This document shows positions 37,922-47,471 of a stretch of DNA of 64,000 nucleotides, one piece after another. The notes under the pieces are model-generated. The model was not told the origin of the DNA. It did not search any database and saw only the letters and a program-made list of their open reading frames with translations. This DNA is from Burkholderiaceae bacterium. Lineage in GTDB: Bacteria > Pseudomonadota > Gammaproteobacteria > Burkholderiales > Burkholderiaceae_E. The translations under genes and the position numbers were made by a program. The stretch is taken from positions 18,780-82,779 of the forward strand of contig JADJVQ010000029.1 in assembly GCA_016710525.1 (NCBI GenBank). Direction: 5' to 3'. Each line of letters starts with the position of its first letter. The stretch's first letter is position 1.

Positions 37922-39060
37922 CGCGCCCCCGCCGTCATCAGTCGATCGATTTCCTTGCGCAGGTGTTTGATCGCGGGTGTGACGATCGCCACGAAGTAGC
38001 CTTCACGGAGCCGGCGCTGCGCCGGCGAGGAGAGCGAGTAGCCGGCGGCGCCGGTATGCAGCATCGCCGACTGGGTGGCGCGCAAGGTGAGCTCGGAGGC
38101 CATCAGCCGTGCGGTCAGCACCTGGGCGAACTGCCGGTCGGAATCGTCGAGCACGTCGCGCGCGAGCAGGCCCGCCCGGTCGCGCAGCGAACCCAGCTCG
38201 TCCTCCATCTGGTCCGGACCGTCTTCCAGGAAACCGTTCACATGACCGAGCCGCAGGTTGGACTCGCGCATCAGATCGATGCAGCTGGCGACGATGCCCG
38301 CCCCGATGCCCAGCTGCATCAGCACGAACCCATTGCGGATGCGCTTGAGCCACGGGCCGATGGGATCGGCCAGGATGTGATCGTCGGGCACGAAGACCTT
38401 GTCGAAGGTCAGCGAATAGGTACCGGTTCCGTCCATGGCCAGAAACGGCGGCACCGTGCTCAGCGTCAGCCCCGGCCAGTCGCAGCGGATCAGTGCCATC
38501 ACGTCGCGACCGCCGGTCCCGCCTGCTGCCGCGCCCTGTCCCGCGGACTTGAATGCCGTGCCGAACACATGCCCGGGGCCCAGGTTGGAGACCCATGGCA
38601 GGCGACCGCTCACGCGGAACCCGCCTGCGACCGCCTGGCCTTCGAGCGCGAGCGATTCGATCGCGGCGAAGTACTTCATCGGATTGGACATCCCGGTCCC
38701 GCCCAGCACCTCGCCACTGGCCAGCTGGGGCAGCAAGGTCGCATGCAGGCTCTGAGAGCGGCCCTGTTCGACGTACCAGGCACAGGCGTTCTGGCACCAG
38801 GCCATGAACGCGCTCGAACCGCAGCTGCGACCGATCGCCGTCATCGCATCGATGGCCCCGGCGACATCGCGCCGGCCATCCGGGCGCTGGGTCGCCAGGT
38901 GATGCCGGTAAACCCCCAGTCCGCCCAGTTCCTGCAAGGCCTGGCCCGGGTACTGGCCGTCGCGGTCGATGCGGCCCACCAGGGGATCGAGCAGACGGCT
39001 GACGGCAGCTGCCAGCACATCGGGGTCGGCACAAATGGAGGTTGGATCGGCAGAGCCCAT
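37918..39060 (-). CDS. Acyl-CoA dehydrogenase-fold flavoprotein (possible monooxygenase type)
   Basis: A 380-residue protein of the acyl-CoA dehydrogenase fold. The middle domain has GTGMSNPMKYFAAIESL and GGFRVSGRLPWVSNLGPG, which looks more like the DszC / SfnB / nitroalkane-oxidase branch than a beta-oxidation dehydrogenase, and I cannot place the usual catalytic Glu. With a rubredoxin reductase translationally coupled downstream and an OsmC-like protein upstream, an O2-using flavin oxygenase or a desulfurising enzyme is a reasonable inference. It lies 14 bases downstream of the OsmC-like gene. Confidence 0.75.
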   Translation of the reverse strand: MGSADPTSICADPDVLAAAVSRLLDPLVGRIDRDGQYPGQALQELGGLGVYRHHLATQRPDGRRDVAGAIDAMTAIGRSCGSSAFMAWCQNACAWYVEQGRSQSLHATLLPQLASGEVLGGTGMSNPMKYFAAIESLALEGQAVAGGFRVSGRLPWVSNLGPGHVFGTAFKSAGQGAAAGGTGGRDVMALIRCDWPGLTLSTVPPFLAMDGTGTYSLTFDKVFVPDDHILADPIGPWLKRIRNGFVLMQLGIGAGIVASCIDLMRESNLRLGHVNGFLEDGPDQMEDELGSLRDRAGLLARDVLDDSDRQFAQVLTARLMASELTLRATQSAMLHTGAAGYSLSSPAQRRLREGYFVAIVTPAIKHLRKEIDRLMTAGAR

Positions 39061-39074
39061 GATTGCAACCGCTT

Positions 39075-39623
39075 TCAGGCGAGCTTCACATCGGTGGGAA
39101 TCGGGTTGCGAAAACAGTTGGCCATCGGCGAGGCGTAGTCGGCCTCGCGCACGATCTGTTCCAGCAGCTCACGCGGCGCATCGGCTTCGAGCACCACCGT
39201 GGCACGCACCGCCTGAAAGCCCATCTGCGCCGGCTGCTTGCTCGCGCCGCCCGCGCCCCAGGCGGCCGGGTTGCCGATGTCGCCCTCCAGCATGACCTCC
39301 ATGCGGCTGATCTGCACGCCGCGATGGGTCGCCACCGCATGGATCCCCACGCACAGGCATCCGCCCAGGGCGGACAGCAGGATTTCCGAGGGCGCGGGCG
39401 CGGTGTCCTGGCCGAAGAGATGGGGCGGTTCGTCGACCACCACCGGCGTGTGCTGACCCACATACGTGAGGGAACGGAACTGGCCGTCGTAAATGGTCTT
39501 GCTGCGGACCGTGCCCTTCGCATCGGGGTTGTTACGGCCCTTTTCGGCGAAGGCGGCAAGGCCCTGCGCATCGATCGGCTTGACCCAGCTGGTTTGAACG
39601 AGGGTTTGCGGCTGTGCTGACAT
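39075..39623 (-). CDS. OsmC/Ohr-like family protein
   Basis: A 182-residue OsmC-fold protein. The LSALGGCLCVGIHAVATHRG helix carries the first redox Cys region and a second Cys occurs in MANCFRNPIP near the C-terminus, as in peroxide-reducing OsmC/Ohr proteins. The family reduces organic hydroperoxides with dihydrolipoyl or thiol donors; some members serve as hydrolase-associated domains. ATG 39623 is the first gene behind the sigma-54 promoter at 39678-39693, giving a leader of about 44 bases. Confidence 0.85.
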   Translation of the reverse strand: MSAQPQTLVQTSWVKPIDAQGLAAFAEKGRNNPDAKGTVRSKTIYDGQFRSLTYVGQHTPVVVDEPPHLFGQDTAPAPSEILLSALGGCLCVGIHAVATHRGVQISRMEVMLEGDIGNPAAWGAGGASKQPAQMGFQAVRATVVLEADAPRELLEQIVREADYASPMANCFRNPIPTDVKLA

Positions 39624-39677
39624 GGGGCGGGTCCTGATCAGGTGGCCTGACGGCCTGTGGCGGGGTTCCGTCTCCGA

Positions 39678-39693
39678 TGCAAACCGCATGCCA
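39678..39693 (-). promoter_or_regulatory. Sigma-54 promoter for the osmC-like / flavoenzyme / rubredoxin-reductase / GST operon
   Basis: On the minus strand the sequence is TGGCATGCGGTTTGCA, with GG and GC ten bases apart and a C before the T, a near-perfect -24/-12 element. The predicted start is near 39667. Confidence 0.82.
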
Positions 39694-39727
39694 GTCGGTG
39701 ACAACCTGCACAAACCGGGCATCCGAT

Positions 39728-39770
39728 GGCCAATTTGTCCCGATCCAGCAGACCAGACTGAACAATTTGT

Positions 39771-39772
<2 letters not shown>
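39728..39772. promoter_or_regulatory. Candidate activator sites (paired CAATTTGT dyads) upstream of the operon promoter
   Basis: GAACAATTTGTTC (39760-39772) is a perfect 13-base dyad and GGCCAATTTGTCC (39728-39740) an imperfect copy; their CAATTTGT cores are 32 bases (three turns) apart. They lie about 65-105 bases upstream of the predicted start, where an enhancer-binding activator would sit. One overlaps the stop codon of the adjacent activator gene. Confidence 0.55.
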
Positions 39773-41419
<1,647 letters not shown>

Positions 41420-41457
41420 GCGCTTCTCCTGTCCAACGACGCGGACAGTCGGCAGAC

Positions 41458-41473
41458 GCAAGATCGATGCCGA
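41458..41473 (-). promoter_or_regulatory. Possible weak sigma-54 promoter for the GAF activator gene
   Basis: CGGCATCGATCTTGCG on the minus strand keeps the GG-N10-GC spacing and TTGC but lacks the -24 T and C. It lies 39 bases before ATG 41419, so autoregulation is possible. The remainder of 41420-41682 shows no gene. Confidence 0.35.
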
Positions 41474-41682
41474 GCGTGCGGTGCGGTCATCCGAAGCCCC
41501 TGATGCCGCGCAATGCACGGTCAGGGAACACGGGGCGGCACCGCGGCGGACAGGCTGCGTTCAGCCAAGGGCGGCGACGCACCAGTGCGCGGCGCTCCCG
41601 CTCGCTGATGGTGCCTTGCCGATGAGGTCGCCTGACTGCGCCCAACGTGTCGGGAAGCTTCTCCGGGGTGCGCGAGCGCGGG

Positions 41683-42330
41683 TCAGTCACCCAGTTCGAT
41701 GGTCCTTCCCTGTACCAATCCCGCGAGGCTCGCCGGCAGGTCGTAGTCAGCGACCACCCAGGCCCGGTCCGCACGGGCGGCGGCATCGGCCAGGATATCC
41801 GCCAGCCGTCGGCCGGACGGGCCATCCAGCGCGGCGAAAGGCATGTCCAGCAACGTCACCTGTGCCCCGCATGCCGATGCCGCAACCAGCCACACCTTGC
41901 GCCGGCTGCCGGTGGAGAGCATGTACAGCGGCTTACCGATGTGCTCGCTCAAATCGAACTGCTCGACCAGCATGGCCTCGGTCTGCTCATTCCAGGCGGG
42001 AAAGTCCGCCCGGCGGGCCGCCAGCCATTGCCGACCGGTCAGCGGATCGTCGTCGGGATTGGCTGGACTGGCCCAGAACAAGGTCTGAGCCCGCCGTTGC
42101 ACGATCCCCGCAGTGGGCGGCTGGACCCCCGCCAGCAGACGCAGCAGCGTGCTCTTGCCTCGGCCATCGCCGCCGCGCACGAGGGTCAGCCCGGGTGAGA
42201 TGTCGAACGACAGGTCGGCCAGCAGCGTCAGGCCGGGATAGGCAAAGCCGAGGCGCTCGGCACGGATCAGCACGGTCTGGGTCGGCATGCACTGCATCGA
42301 TGATCCCGGGCACTGCGTGGATTCAGTCAC
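41683..42330 (-). CDS. Small ABC-type ATPase (CcmA-like), orphan
   Basis: A 215-residue ABC ATPase. Walker A is GGDGRGKST (Asp replacing the usual Ser/Asn-Gly spacing), the signature is LSTGSRRKVWLVAA instead of LSGGQ, and Walker B is VTLLDMPFAALD. The size and GLTLVRGGDG wording recall the haem-exporter ATPase CcmA. The weak H-loop region (AWVVADYDL) lacks the switch His. No permease is adjacent. The start is uncertain: GTG 42330, or ATG 42288 (201 residues), which fits the ABC domain better. Confidence 0.72.
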   Translation of the reverse strand: MTESTQCPGSSMQCMPTQTVLIRAERLGFAYPGLTLLADLSFDISPGLTLVRGGDGRGKSTLLRLLAGVQPPTAGIVQRRAQTLFWASPANPDDDPLTGRQWLAARRADFPAWNEQTEAMLVEQFDLSEHIGKPLYMLSTGSRRKVWLVAASACGAQVTLLDMPFAALDGPSGRRLADILADAAARADRAWVVADYDLPASLAGLVQGRTIELGD

Positions 42331-42490
42331 ACCGCCACGGCGGACTCAGCAGCTCAGTATGGTGCAAACGGCATTTCCCAACCGTCCCGAAAGCCCTGTC
42401 GCGCGCAACGGGACTCGACCCGGGGAGGGCTAGAATGAACCGGTTCGCCACCGCCCCCCTTTGATCCCACCGTTTCGCGGAGAACACCGC

Positions 42491-43270
42491 ATGATCGTCA
42501 CCGGAACCCGAGCCCACGGCGAGCTTCGCCGCCGATTCCTGCAGCTGCCCAGCGGCTTTTGCTATCACAAGGGCGAATGGATGGAGTCCGGCGACGATCC
42601 GCTGCTCTCCCCCACCATGTTCCTGGTCGAGCAGCCCGCGGGCAAGGTGCTGCCCACGCACTGGCATCGCGAGAACCAGTTCCAGGTCGTGGTGGGCGGC
42701 GGCGGCACCATGGGCCGCCACGAGATCGCGCCGATCATGGTGCATTACGCGGGGGCCTACAGCGGGTACGGCCCCATCATCGCGGGCCCGGAGGGTGTCA
42801 AGTACTTCACCATCCGCGCGGTCTTCGAACAGGGCGCCATGATGGCCGCGACCCAGCTCGAGAGCATGATCCGCGGTCCGAAGCGGCAGGTCTCCACCGA
42901 TCGCTACCAGCCCCTGGGTGAAGCCGGGCTTGCCGGTCTGACCGGCGCGCGCTGTGTCGATCTGATCGAGCCGGCGGCGGACAAACTCGCCGCGCAGGTC
43001 TGGCAGCTGCCTGCGGGCGGCAGCGCACAGGGGCTCGCACCCGCGGGCAGCAGCGGCCAGTTCGTCATGGTGCTCTCGGGCGGCCTGCGCCATGGCGAGC
43101 AGCTGCTGCACGAGTGGGAGACGGTGTTCGTGTCGGCCGACGAGCCGGCGCACCGGCTGCAGGCCGGCGACGCAGGCGCGGAAGTGCTGCTGCTGCAGAT
43201 TCCCCCGAAAGCCGACGTGTACCACACGCCAGCCGCGCGGCAAGCGCTCGCGGCCGGCACGCCGGCCTAG
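42491..43270 (+). CDS. Cupin-like protein of unknown function
   Basis: A 259-residue protein with two cupin-type halves. LPTHWHRENQFQVVVGGGG (residues ~55-73) contains the His/Glu pattern of a cupin metal site, and LVMV-like FVMVLSGGL with EWETVFVSADEPAHRLQAG forms the second barrel, which looks metal-free. The ATG follows GCGGAG and the gene is divergent from the ABC ATPase. It could be a small-molecule isomerase, dioxygenase or sensor; I cannot choose. Confidence 0.65.
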   Translation: MIVTGTRAHGELRRRFLQLPSGFCYHKGEWMESGDDPLLSPTMFLVEQPAGKVLPTHWHRENQFQVVVGGGGTMGRHEIAPIMVHYAGAYSGYGPIIAGPEGVKYFTIRAVFEQGAMMAATQLESMIRGPKRQVSTDRYQPLGEAGLAGLTGARCVDLIEPAADKLAAQVWQLPAGGSAQGLAPAGSSGQFVMVLSGGLRHGEQLLHEWETVFVSADEPAHRLQAGDAGAEVLLLQIPPKADVYHTPAARQALAAGTPA

Positions 43271-43277
43271 GCCGCAG

Positions 43278-43301
43278 GGCGGGCGTCGCGCGACGCCCGC
43301 C
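43278..43301. terminator. Strong GC hairpin between convergent genes
   Basis: GGCGGGCGTCG pairs with CGACGCCCGCC almost without loop, between the cupin-like gene and the convergent MFS gene. There is no T tract in either direction, so termination is only suggested by position. Confidence 0.45.
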
Positions 43302-43307
43302 AGCCGT

Positions 43308-44588
43308 TCAGGCCTGCTGCGGTCGGCCTTGCGCCCGATGGCGATCGTGCCTGGGCAGGGACAGGATCAGCAGCCCCCCCACGATGCTCATGCCGGCGAC
43401 GAACAAGAACGCGCTGTCATAGCTGCCGACCACATCCTGGTAGCGGGCGACGGCCAGGGGACCGCCGGCGCCCAGGATCAGCGCGAATGGAAGCGCCGCA
43501 CTGCGCACCGAACCCAGGTGCCGGCGACCGAAATACGTGCCCCAGATCACCTCTTGAATCGGGATCATTCCACCCCAGCCGACACCCAACAGCATGAACG
43601 CCGCGTACTCCCAGATGTCGGAGCGCGCCTGGACACTGAAGACGATGGCGATCAGCGCCGCCCCCGACAGGATCGCGCTGACCGCGCCGAGCGGCTTCGG
43701 ATTCATGCGATCGATCAGCCAGCCCCACACCGGCTTGGTGACCAGTGCCGGCACCGACGCCAGGATGATCATCAGGGCGGCCGTATCGCGCGAATAGCCC
43801 GCATCGGTCATGAACGGAATCGTCTGGAAGAGCACCACCGGGATCAGCACCTGGAACATGCCAAAAGCGACCACAAGCATGTAGAAGGCCGGCATGCGCA
43901 GCGCCTGAGCGCGGGTCACCGATGAATCGAAGTCGGCCTGCGCGCGGGCCCCGCCACCCGCGGCCAGCTGCGCCTGTGTCTTGCCGTCCGGAGACAGGCC
44001 GTGATCTTCCGGCGCCCGGCGCATCATCAGTGCCGCCGGCAGTGTCAGCAGCAGCGTGGCCGCGGCCATCGCCTGCCAGCCAACGCGCCATCCGAAGGTG
44101 TCGATGCATCGCGTAATGAGCGGGGTGGCCCCGATGCCGGCAAAGGAGACACCCATCGACGACCATGCGATGGCCTGCCCGCGCTTCTCGACGAACCACT
44201 TGGCCAGCGTGACATTGACGACAAGGCTGCCGATGAGCGCCGCCCCCACGGTCAGCAGCACGCCGTTGAGCACCACCCACTGCCACCACGCATGGATGAA
44301 CGACAGCGCAAACAGCGCGATCGCCAGGATGGAGAGCCCGGCCAGCATGAACCGCCGGCCGCCGTACCGGTCGACATAACCGCCGATGTAGAAGCCGGTG
44401 AGGGCCATGACGAATTGGCCGAGGCTTCGAGGCAGGATGAATTCGGCGCGCGACCAGCCCAGTTCCTGGGTCATCGGGACCATGAACGCGCCAATCGAGT
44501 AGTTCTGCGCGCCCACCGAAACGAATTGCGTGACGAACCCGGCAACGATCAGCCAGTGGCCGTAGTAGATCCGCGAATCAGCCTGCAT
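43308..44588 (-). CDS. MFS transporter (monocarboxylate/OFA-like)
   Basis: A 426-residue 12-helix carrier. IYYGHWLIVAGFVTQFVSVGAQNYSIG opens helix 1, GGYVDRYGGRRFMLAG is the motif A loop and WGWLIDRMNPKPLGAVS the equivalent loop in the second half. The layout (early YSIGAF, W-R-x-GW in loop 5) fits the oxalate:formate/monocarboxylate group. ATG 44588 is chosen over an upstream in-frame start (44666) because membrane homology begins nearby. It faces the cupin gene. Substrate unknown. Confidence 0.85.
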   Translation of the reverse strand: MQADSRIYYGHWLIVAGFVTQFVSVGAQNYSIGAFMVPMTQELGWSRAEFILPRSLGQFVMALTGFYIGGYVDRYGGRRFMLAGLSILAIALFALSFIHAWWQWVVLNGVLLTVGAALIGSLVVNVTLAKWFVEKRGQAIAWSSMGVSFAGIGATPLITRCIDTFGWRVGWQAMAAATLLLTLPAALMMRRAPEDHGLSPDGKTQAQLAAGGGARAQADFDSSVTRAQALRMPAFYMLVVAFGMFQVLIPVVLFQTIPFMTDAGYSRDTAALMIILASVPALVTKPVWGWLIDRMNPKPLGAVSAILSGAALIAIVFSVQARSDIWEYAAFMLLGVGWGGMIPIQEVIWGTYFGRRHLGSVRSAALPFALILGAGGPLAVARYQDVVGSYDSAFLFVAGMSIVGGLLILSLPRHDRHRAQGRPQQA

Positions 44589-44845
44589 CGTGACCTTTGT
44601 GCGGACCCATCGCGCCGTTCCTGTCGCCCATCGCTGCTGCATCCGCCTGTCGTTGTCGCGGATCATCCGGCTCCAGATCGTCCAATGTCGAGCGATCTCC
44701 GGTGCGTCCCGGATCAGGGTGCCAGCCGCGCGGCGCCACTGTCAAACCCGCGTCTCGAATACCGCGGGCGCAATCCGGATCGGGGACAACGCCACGATGG
44801 CAGGCTTCGCGCCTGTCCATGCACAATGGCAGGAACACCTCGGCC

Positions 44846-45910
44846 ATGATCCGGACAACGCCGCCCGTCTCCATGCTGCCTTCCGCCCCGCCGACCGACC
44901 TCCCAGTACCGCACGCTGTGCGGCCGCGGCGCGTCTTCGTGCTCGGCGCCACCGGCACGATCGGCCGCGCGACGGTGCGCTCACTGCTGCGGCGAGGGCA
45001 TGCGGTGGTGTGCTTCGTGCGGCCGCACGCCGGGGTCGGCGGGGCACTCAACCGCGAAGCCAGCGCGCAACTGCTGGCGGGCGCCACGCTCCGATTCGGC
45101 GATGTCCAGGATCGCTCCTCCCTGGCGCGCGACGGCTTCCAGGGGGAACCCTTCGATGCCCTGGTATCGTGCCTGGCCTCGCGCACCGGCGCGCCCGGGG
45201 ACGCGTGGGCCATCGATCATCAGGCGCATCTGCTCGCGCTCGACGCCGCCCGCCATGCCGGCATCACGCAATTCGTGCTGCTGTCGGCCATTTGCGTGCA
45301 AAAACCCTTGCTCGCCTTTCAACAGGCCAAGCGCGCCTTCGAGCAGGCGCTCATCGGATCCGGAATGCCGTACTCGATCGTGCGGCCGACGGCTTTTTTC
45401 AAGTCGCTGTCGGGCCAGCTCGAGCGGGTCAGGCAGGGCAAGCCCTTCCTGGTGTTCGGCGACGGCACCCTGACGGCCTGCAAACCGATCAGCGACAACG
45501 ACCTGGCCGACTACCTGGCCGATTGCCTGGACGACGCGAACCGGCGCAACCGGGTGCTGCCCATCGGCGGGCCGGGCGCTGCGATCACACCGCGCCAGCA
45601 GGCCGAACACCTGTTCGCCCTGCTAGGGCGCACACCTCGCATCAGGCATGTGCCGGTCGGCCTGCTCGACGTCATCGTCGGCCTGCTCGGCGCCATGGGC
45701 CAGGTACTGCCCACGCTCGCCGACAAGGCGGAGCTGGCGCGCATCGGCCGCTATTACGCCACCGAATCGATGCTGGTGCTCGACCCGACCACCGGGCGCT
45801 ACGATGCCGCCGCCACGCCGTCGACGGGCACCGAGACCCTGTTCGACTACTACGCGGCCCTGCTCGGCGGCGCCGCGCCGCCCGAGCGCGGCGACCACGC
45901 AGTCTTCTAA
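44846..45910 (+). CDS. BciA-like NAD(P)H-dependent reductase (atypical SDR)
   Basis: A 354-residue extended/atypical SDR. FVLGATGTIGRATVRSLLRRGH is the NAD(P)-binding motif near residue 31. The central FVLLSAICVQKPLLAFQQAK and the tail PISDNDLADYLADCLDD, RIRHVPVGLLDVIVG and TGTETLFDYYAALL match my memory of divinyl chlorophyllide a 8-vinyl-reductase BciA. No other photosynthesis gene is in the window, so either this is a non-photosynthetic relative or the genome encodes photosynthesis elsewhere. ATG 44846 follows AGGA at 11 bases; the upstream frame is not coding. It is followed after 23 bases by a MAPEG gene. Confidence 0.75.
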   Translation: MIRTTPPVSMLPSAPPTDLPVPHAVRPRRVFVLGATGTIGRATVRSLLRRGHAVVCFVRPHAGVGGALNREASAQLLAGATLRFGDVQDRSSLARDGFQGEPFDALVSCLASRTGAPGDAWAIDHQAHLLALDAARHAGITQFVLLSAICVQKPLLAFQQAKRAFEQALIGSGMPYSIVRPTAFFKSLSGQLERVRQGKPFLVFGDGTLTACKPISDNDLADYLADCLDDANRRNRVLPIGGPGAAITPRQQAEHLFALLGRTPRIRHVPVGLLDVIVGLLGAMGQVLPTLADKAELARIGRYYATESMLVLDPTTGRYDAAATPSTGTETLFDYYAALLGGAAPPERGDHAVF

Positions 45911-45933
45911 GAAACCAGCCGAAGGAGCCGTCC

Positions 45934-46401
45934 ATGGACAAGCTGACCCTGCAAAACCCGCTGTTTGCCACCTACGTCATCGCCGCCACACTGATGATCC
46001 TGAAGGCCGTGAGCATGTCCTGGCTGACCGTGGTGCGCATGCTTCAGGAAAATGGCGGCTTCCGTTCTCCCGAAGACCTTCGCAAGACACCGCTGAATCC
46101 GGCGCCCGATGCCAGGCAGCTGGAGCGCAACGAACGCGTCGAACGCGTCCGGCGAATCCACCAGAATGACCTCGAGAATCTGCCCTTCTTTCTGGTGGCG
46201 GGGCTGCTGTATGTGCTGACCGGCCCGTCACTGCTGATGGCCCAGCTGCTGCTCTACGGCTATGTGGTGTCGCGCCTGCTGCATTTCGCCGCGTACCTGA
46301 GCGCGCAAACCCATGATCTGCGCGCGACCCTGTGGACGGCGGGCTCGCTGATCCTGATTTTCATGACCGTGCGCACGCTGCTCGCCGCATTGGGCTACTG
46401 A
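45934..46401 (+). CDS. MAPEG-family membrane protein
   Basis: A 155-residue protein with four predicted helices. The NERVERVRRIHQNDLENLPFFLVAGLLYV segment carries the MAPEG signature (E-R-x(n)-N-x-x-E near the second helix), found in microsomal glutathione transferases and prostaglandin E synthase. It may conjugate glutathione to hydrophobic electrophiles or reduce lipid peroxides at the inner membrane. A clear AAGGAG lies upstream. Confidence 0.87.
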   Translation: MDKLTLQNPLFATYVIAATLMILKAVSMSWLTVVRMLQENGGFRSPEDLRKTPLNPAPDARQLERNERVERVRRIHQNDLENLPFFLVAGLLYVLTGPSLLMAQLLLYGYVVSRLLHFAAYLSAQTHDLRATLWTAGSLILIFMTVRTLLAALGY

Positions 46402-46499
46402 GCGGGGCAAGCGCCGACCGGCGCCGCGAAGCCTGGCGTCCGGCGGGCCCCCTGCAAGAAGGCCGCCCGCGGGCAGCCTTGCCGAGGCCTCGGAAACGA

Positions 46500-47318
46500 T
46501 TACCTGAAAACGTCGCTGAAGAACTTCGTTGCCTCGGCCTTCGACTGCTTGTCGGCCTCGGGCTGATAGGCAAGCGGAAGGTTGAACTGTTTGCCCTTTT
46601 CGGTGGCCTCCGGATTGGTGAACGCGTGCACGGCGCCCGGATAATTGATGTACCGGTAATCGACGTTCGCCGCGGCCATCTCCTTCTTGAACGCGTCGAT
46701 CGATTCCGCCTTGATGAGCGGATCCGCCTCGCCGTTCAGGACCAGCACTTTGGACTTCACACCACCGGCCTGCGCCGACGATCCGGCCGCACCCAGCGAG
46801 GCATGGAATGCCGCGACGCCCTTGAGGTCCACGCCCGCGCGAGCCGCGTCCAGCACCACCGACCCGCCGAAGCAATAACCGGTGGCGCCGATTTTCGAGG
46901 CGTCGGTACGGGCATGCTGGGACAAGGTGGCCTTGGCGGCGTTGAAGCGGGACAGCATCGCCGCCGGATTCTTTCGAACCGAGCCCGCCAGTGCGCCTGC
47001 ATCCTTGGGATTGTCGGCGGTCTTCGCGTCGCCATACATATCGGCCACGAACGCCGTATAGCCCTGGCCGGCCAGCCGGCGGGCTTCGTCGCGGATGTGC
47101 TTGGTGATGCCCCACCACTCATGCACGACGATGATGCCGGGCCGCTTCGCCGCGCTGGCATCGTCGTAGACGATGAAGCCCTTCATGACGGTGTCGCCGT
47201 CCTTGTAGGTGACCGCTTCCTCCTGGATCGCGGCGCTCGCGCCGAACGCAACACCCATCGCGGCGAGTGCGAACCCCGCTCGAACTGCCCGACCGCATAG
47301 CCGATGAAACCGGTTCAT
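46500..47318 (-). CDS. Exported dienelactone hydrolase family protein
   Basis: A 272-residue alpha/beta hydrolase with a cleavable signal (FALAAMGVAFGASA, cut before AIQEE). The nucleophile Cys is in GATGYCFGG near residue 140, Glu in VVHEWWG near 66, and the His in GAVHAFTNP near 233, the Cys-Asp-His triad of dienelactone hydrolases. The periplasmic location is less usual for this family, which opens lactones of halocatechol pathways. It is convergent with the MAPEG gene and divergent from the amidohydrolase gene. Confidence 0.88.
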   Translation of the reverse strand: MNRFHRLCGRAVRAGFALAAMGVAFGASAAIQEEAVTYKDGDTVMKGFIVYDDASAAKRPGIIVVHEWWGITKHIRDEARRLAGQGYTAFVADMYGDAKTADNPKDAGALAGSVRKNPAAMLSRFNAAKATLSQHARTDASKIGATGYCFGGSVVLDAARAGVDLKGVAAFHASLGAAGSSAQAGGVKSKVLVLNGEADPLIKAESIDAFKKEMAAANVDYRYINYPGAVHAFTNPEATEKGKQFNLPLAYQPEADKQSKAEATKFFSDVFR

Positions 47319-47410
47319 TCACTGTCTCCGTCTGACGAACGCGAACGCGTGGATCGTTTCTGCCGCCAAGGTGCCGACATCTGCATCGGCGGCCCATCGG
47401 ATCGGCGGGT

Positions 47411-47430
47411 AACCGGTATATTTAACCGAC
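47411..47430. promoter_or_regulatory. AT-rich dyad in the promoter region of the amidohydrolase gene
   Basis: CGGT and ACCG arms (47414-47417, 47425-47428) flank ATATTTA, the only AT-rich spot in the 153-base divergent gap. TATATT there could be a -10 element overlapped by a repressor-type operator. Suggestive only. Confidence 0.3.
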
Positions 47431-47471
47431 AAGACCGATACGATCAATACCGCGACCCAAGGAGCAGCGCG

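Noticed and set aside
41420..41682. Possible small permease gene for the ABC ATPase
   Set aside because: The minus-strand frame covering the region is Arg/Pro-rich, not hydrophobic, and has no ribosome site.
42365..42385. Sigma-54-like element upstream of the ABC ATPase
   Set aside because: TTGCA is present but the GG-to-GC spacing is 11 bases, not 10, and the -24 box is poor.
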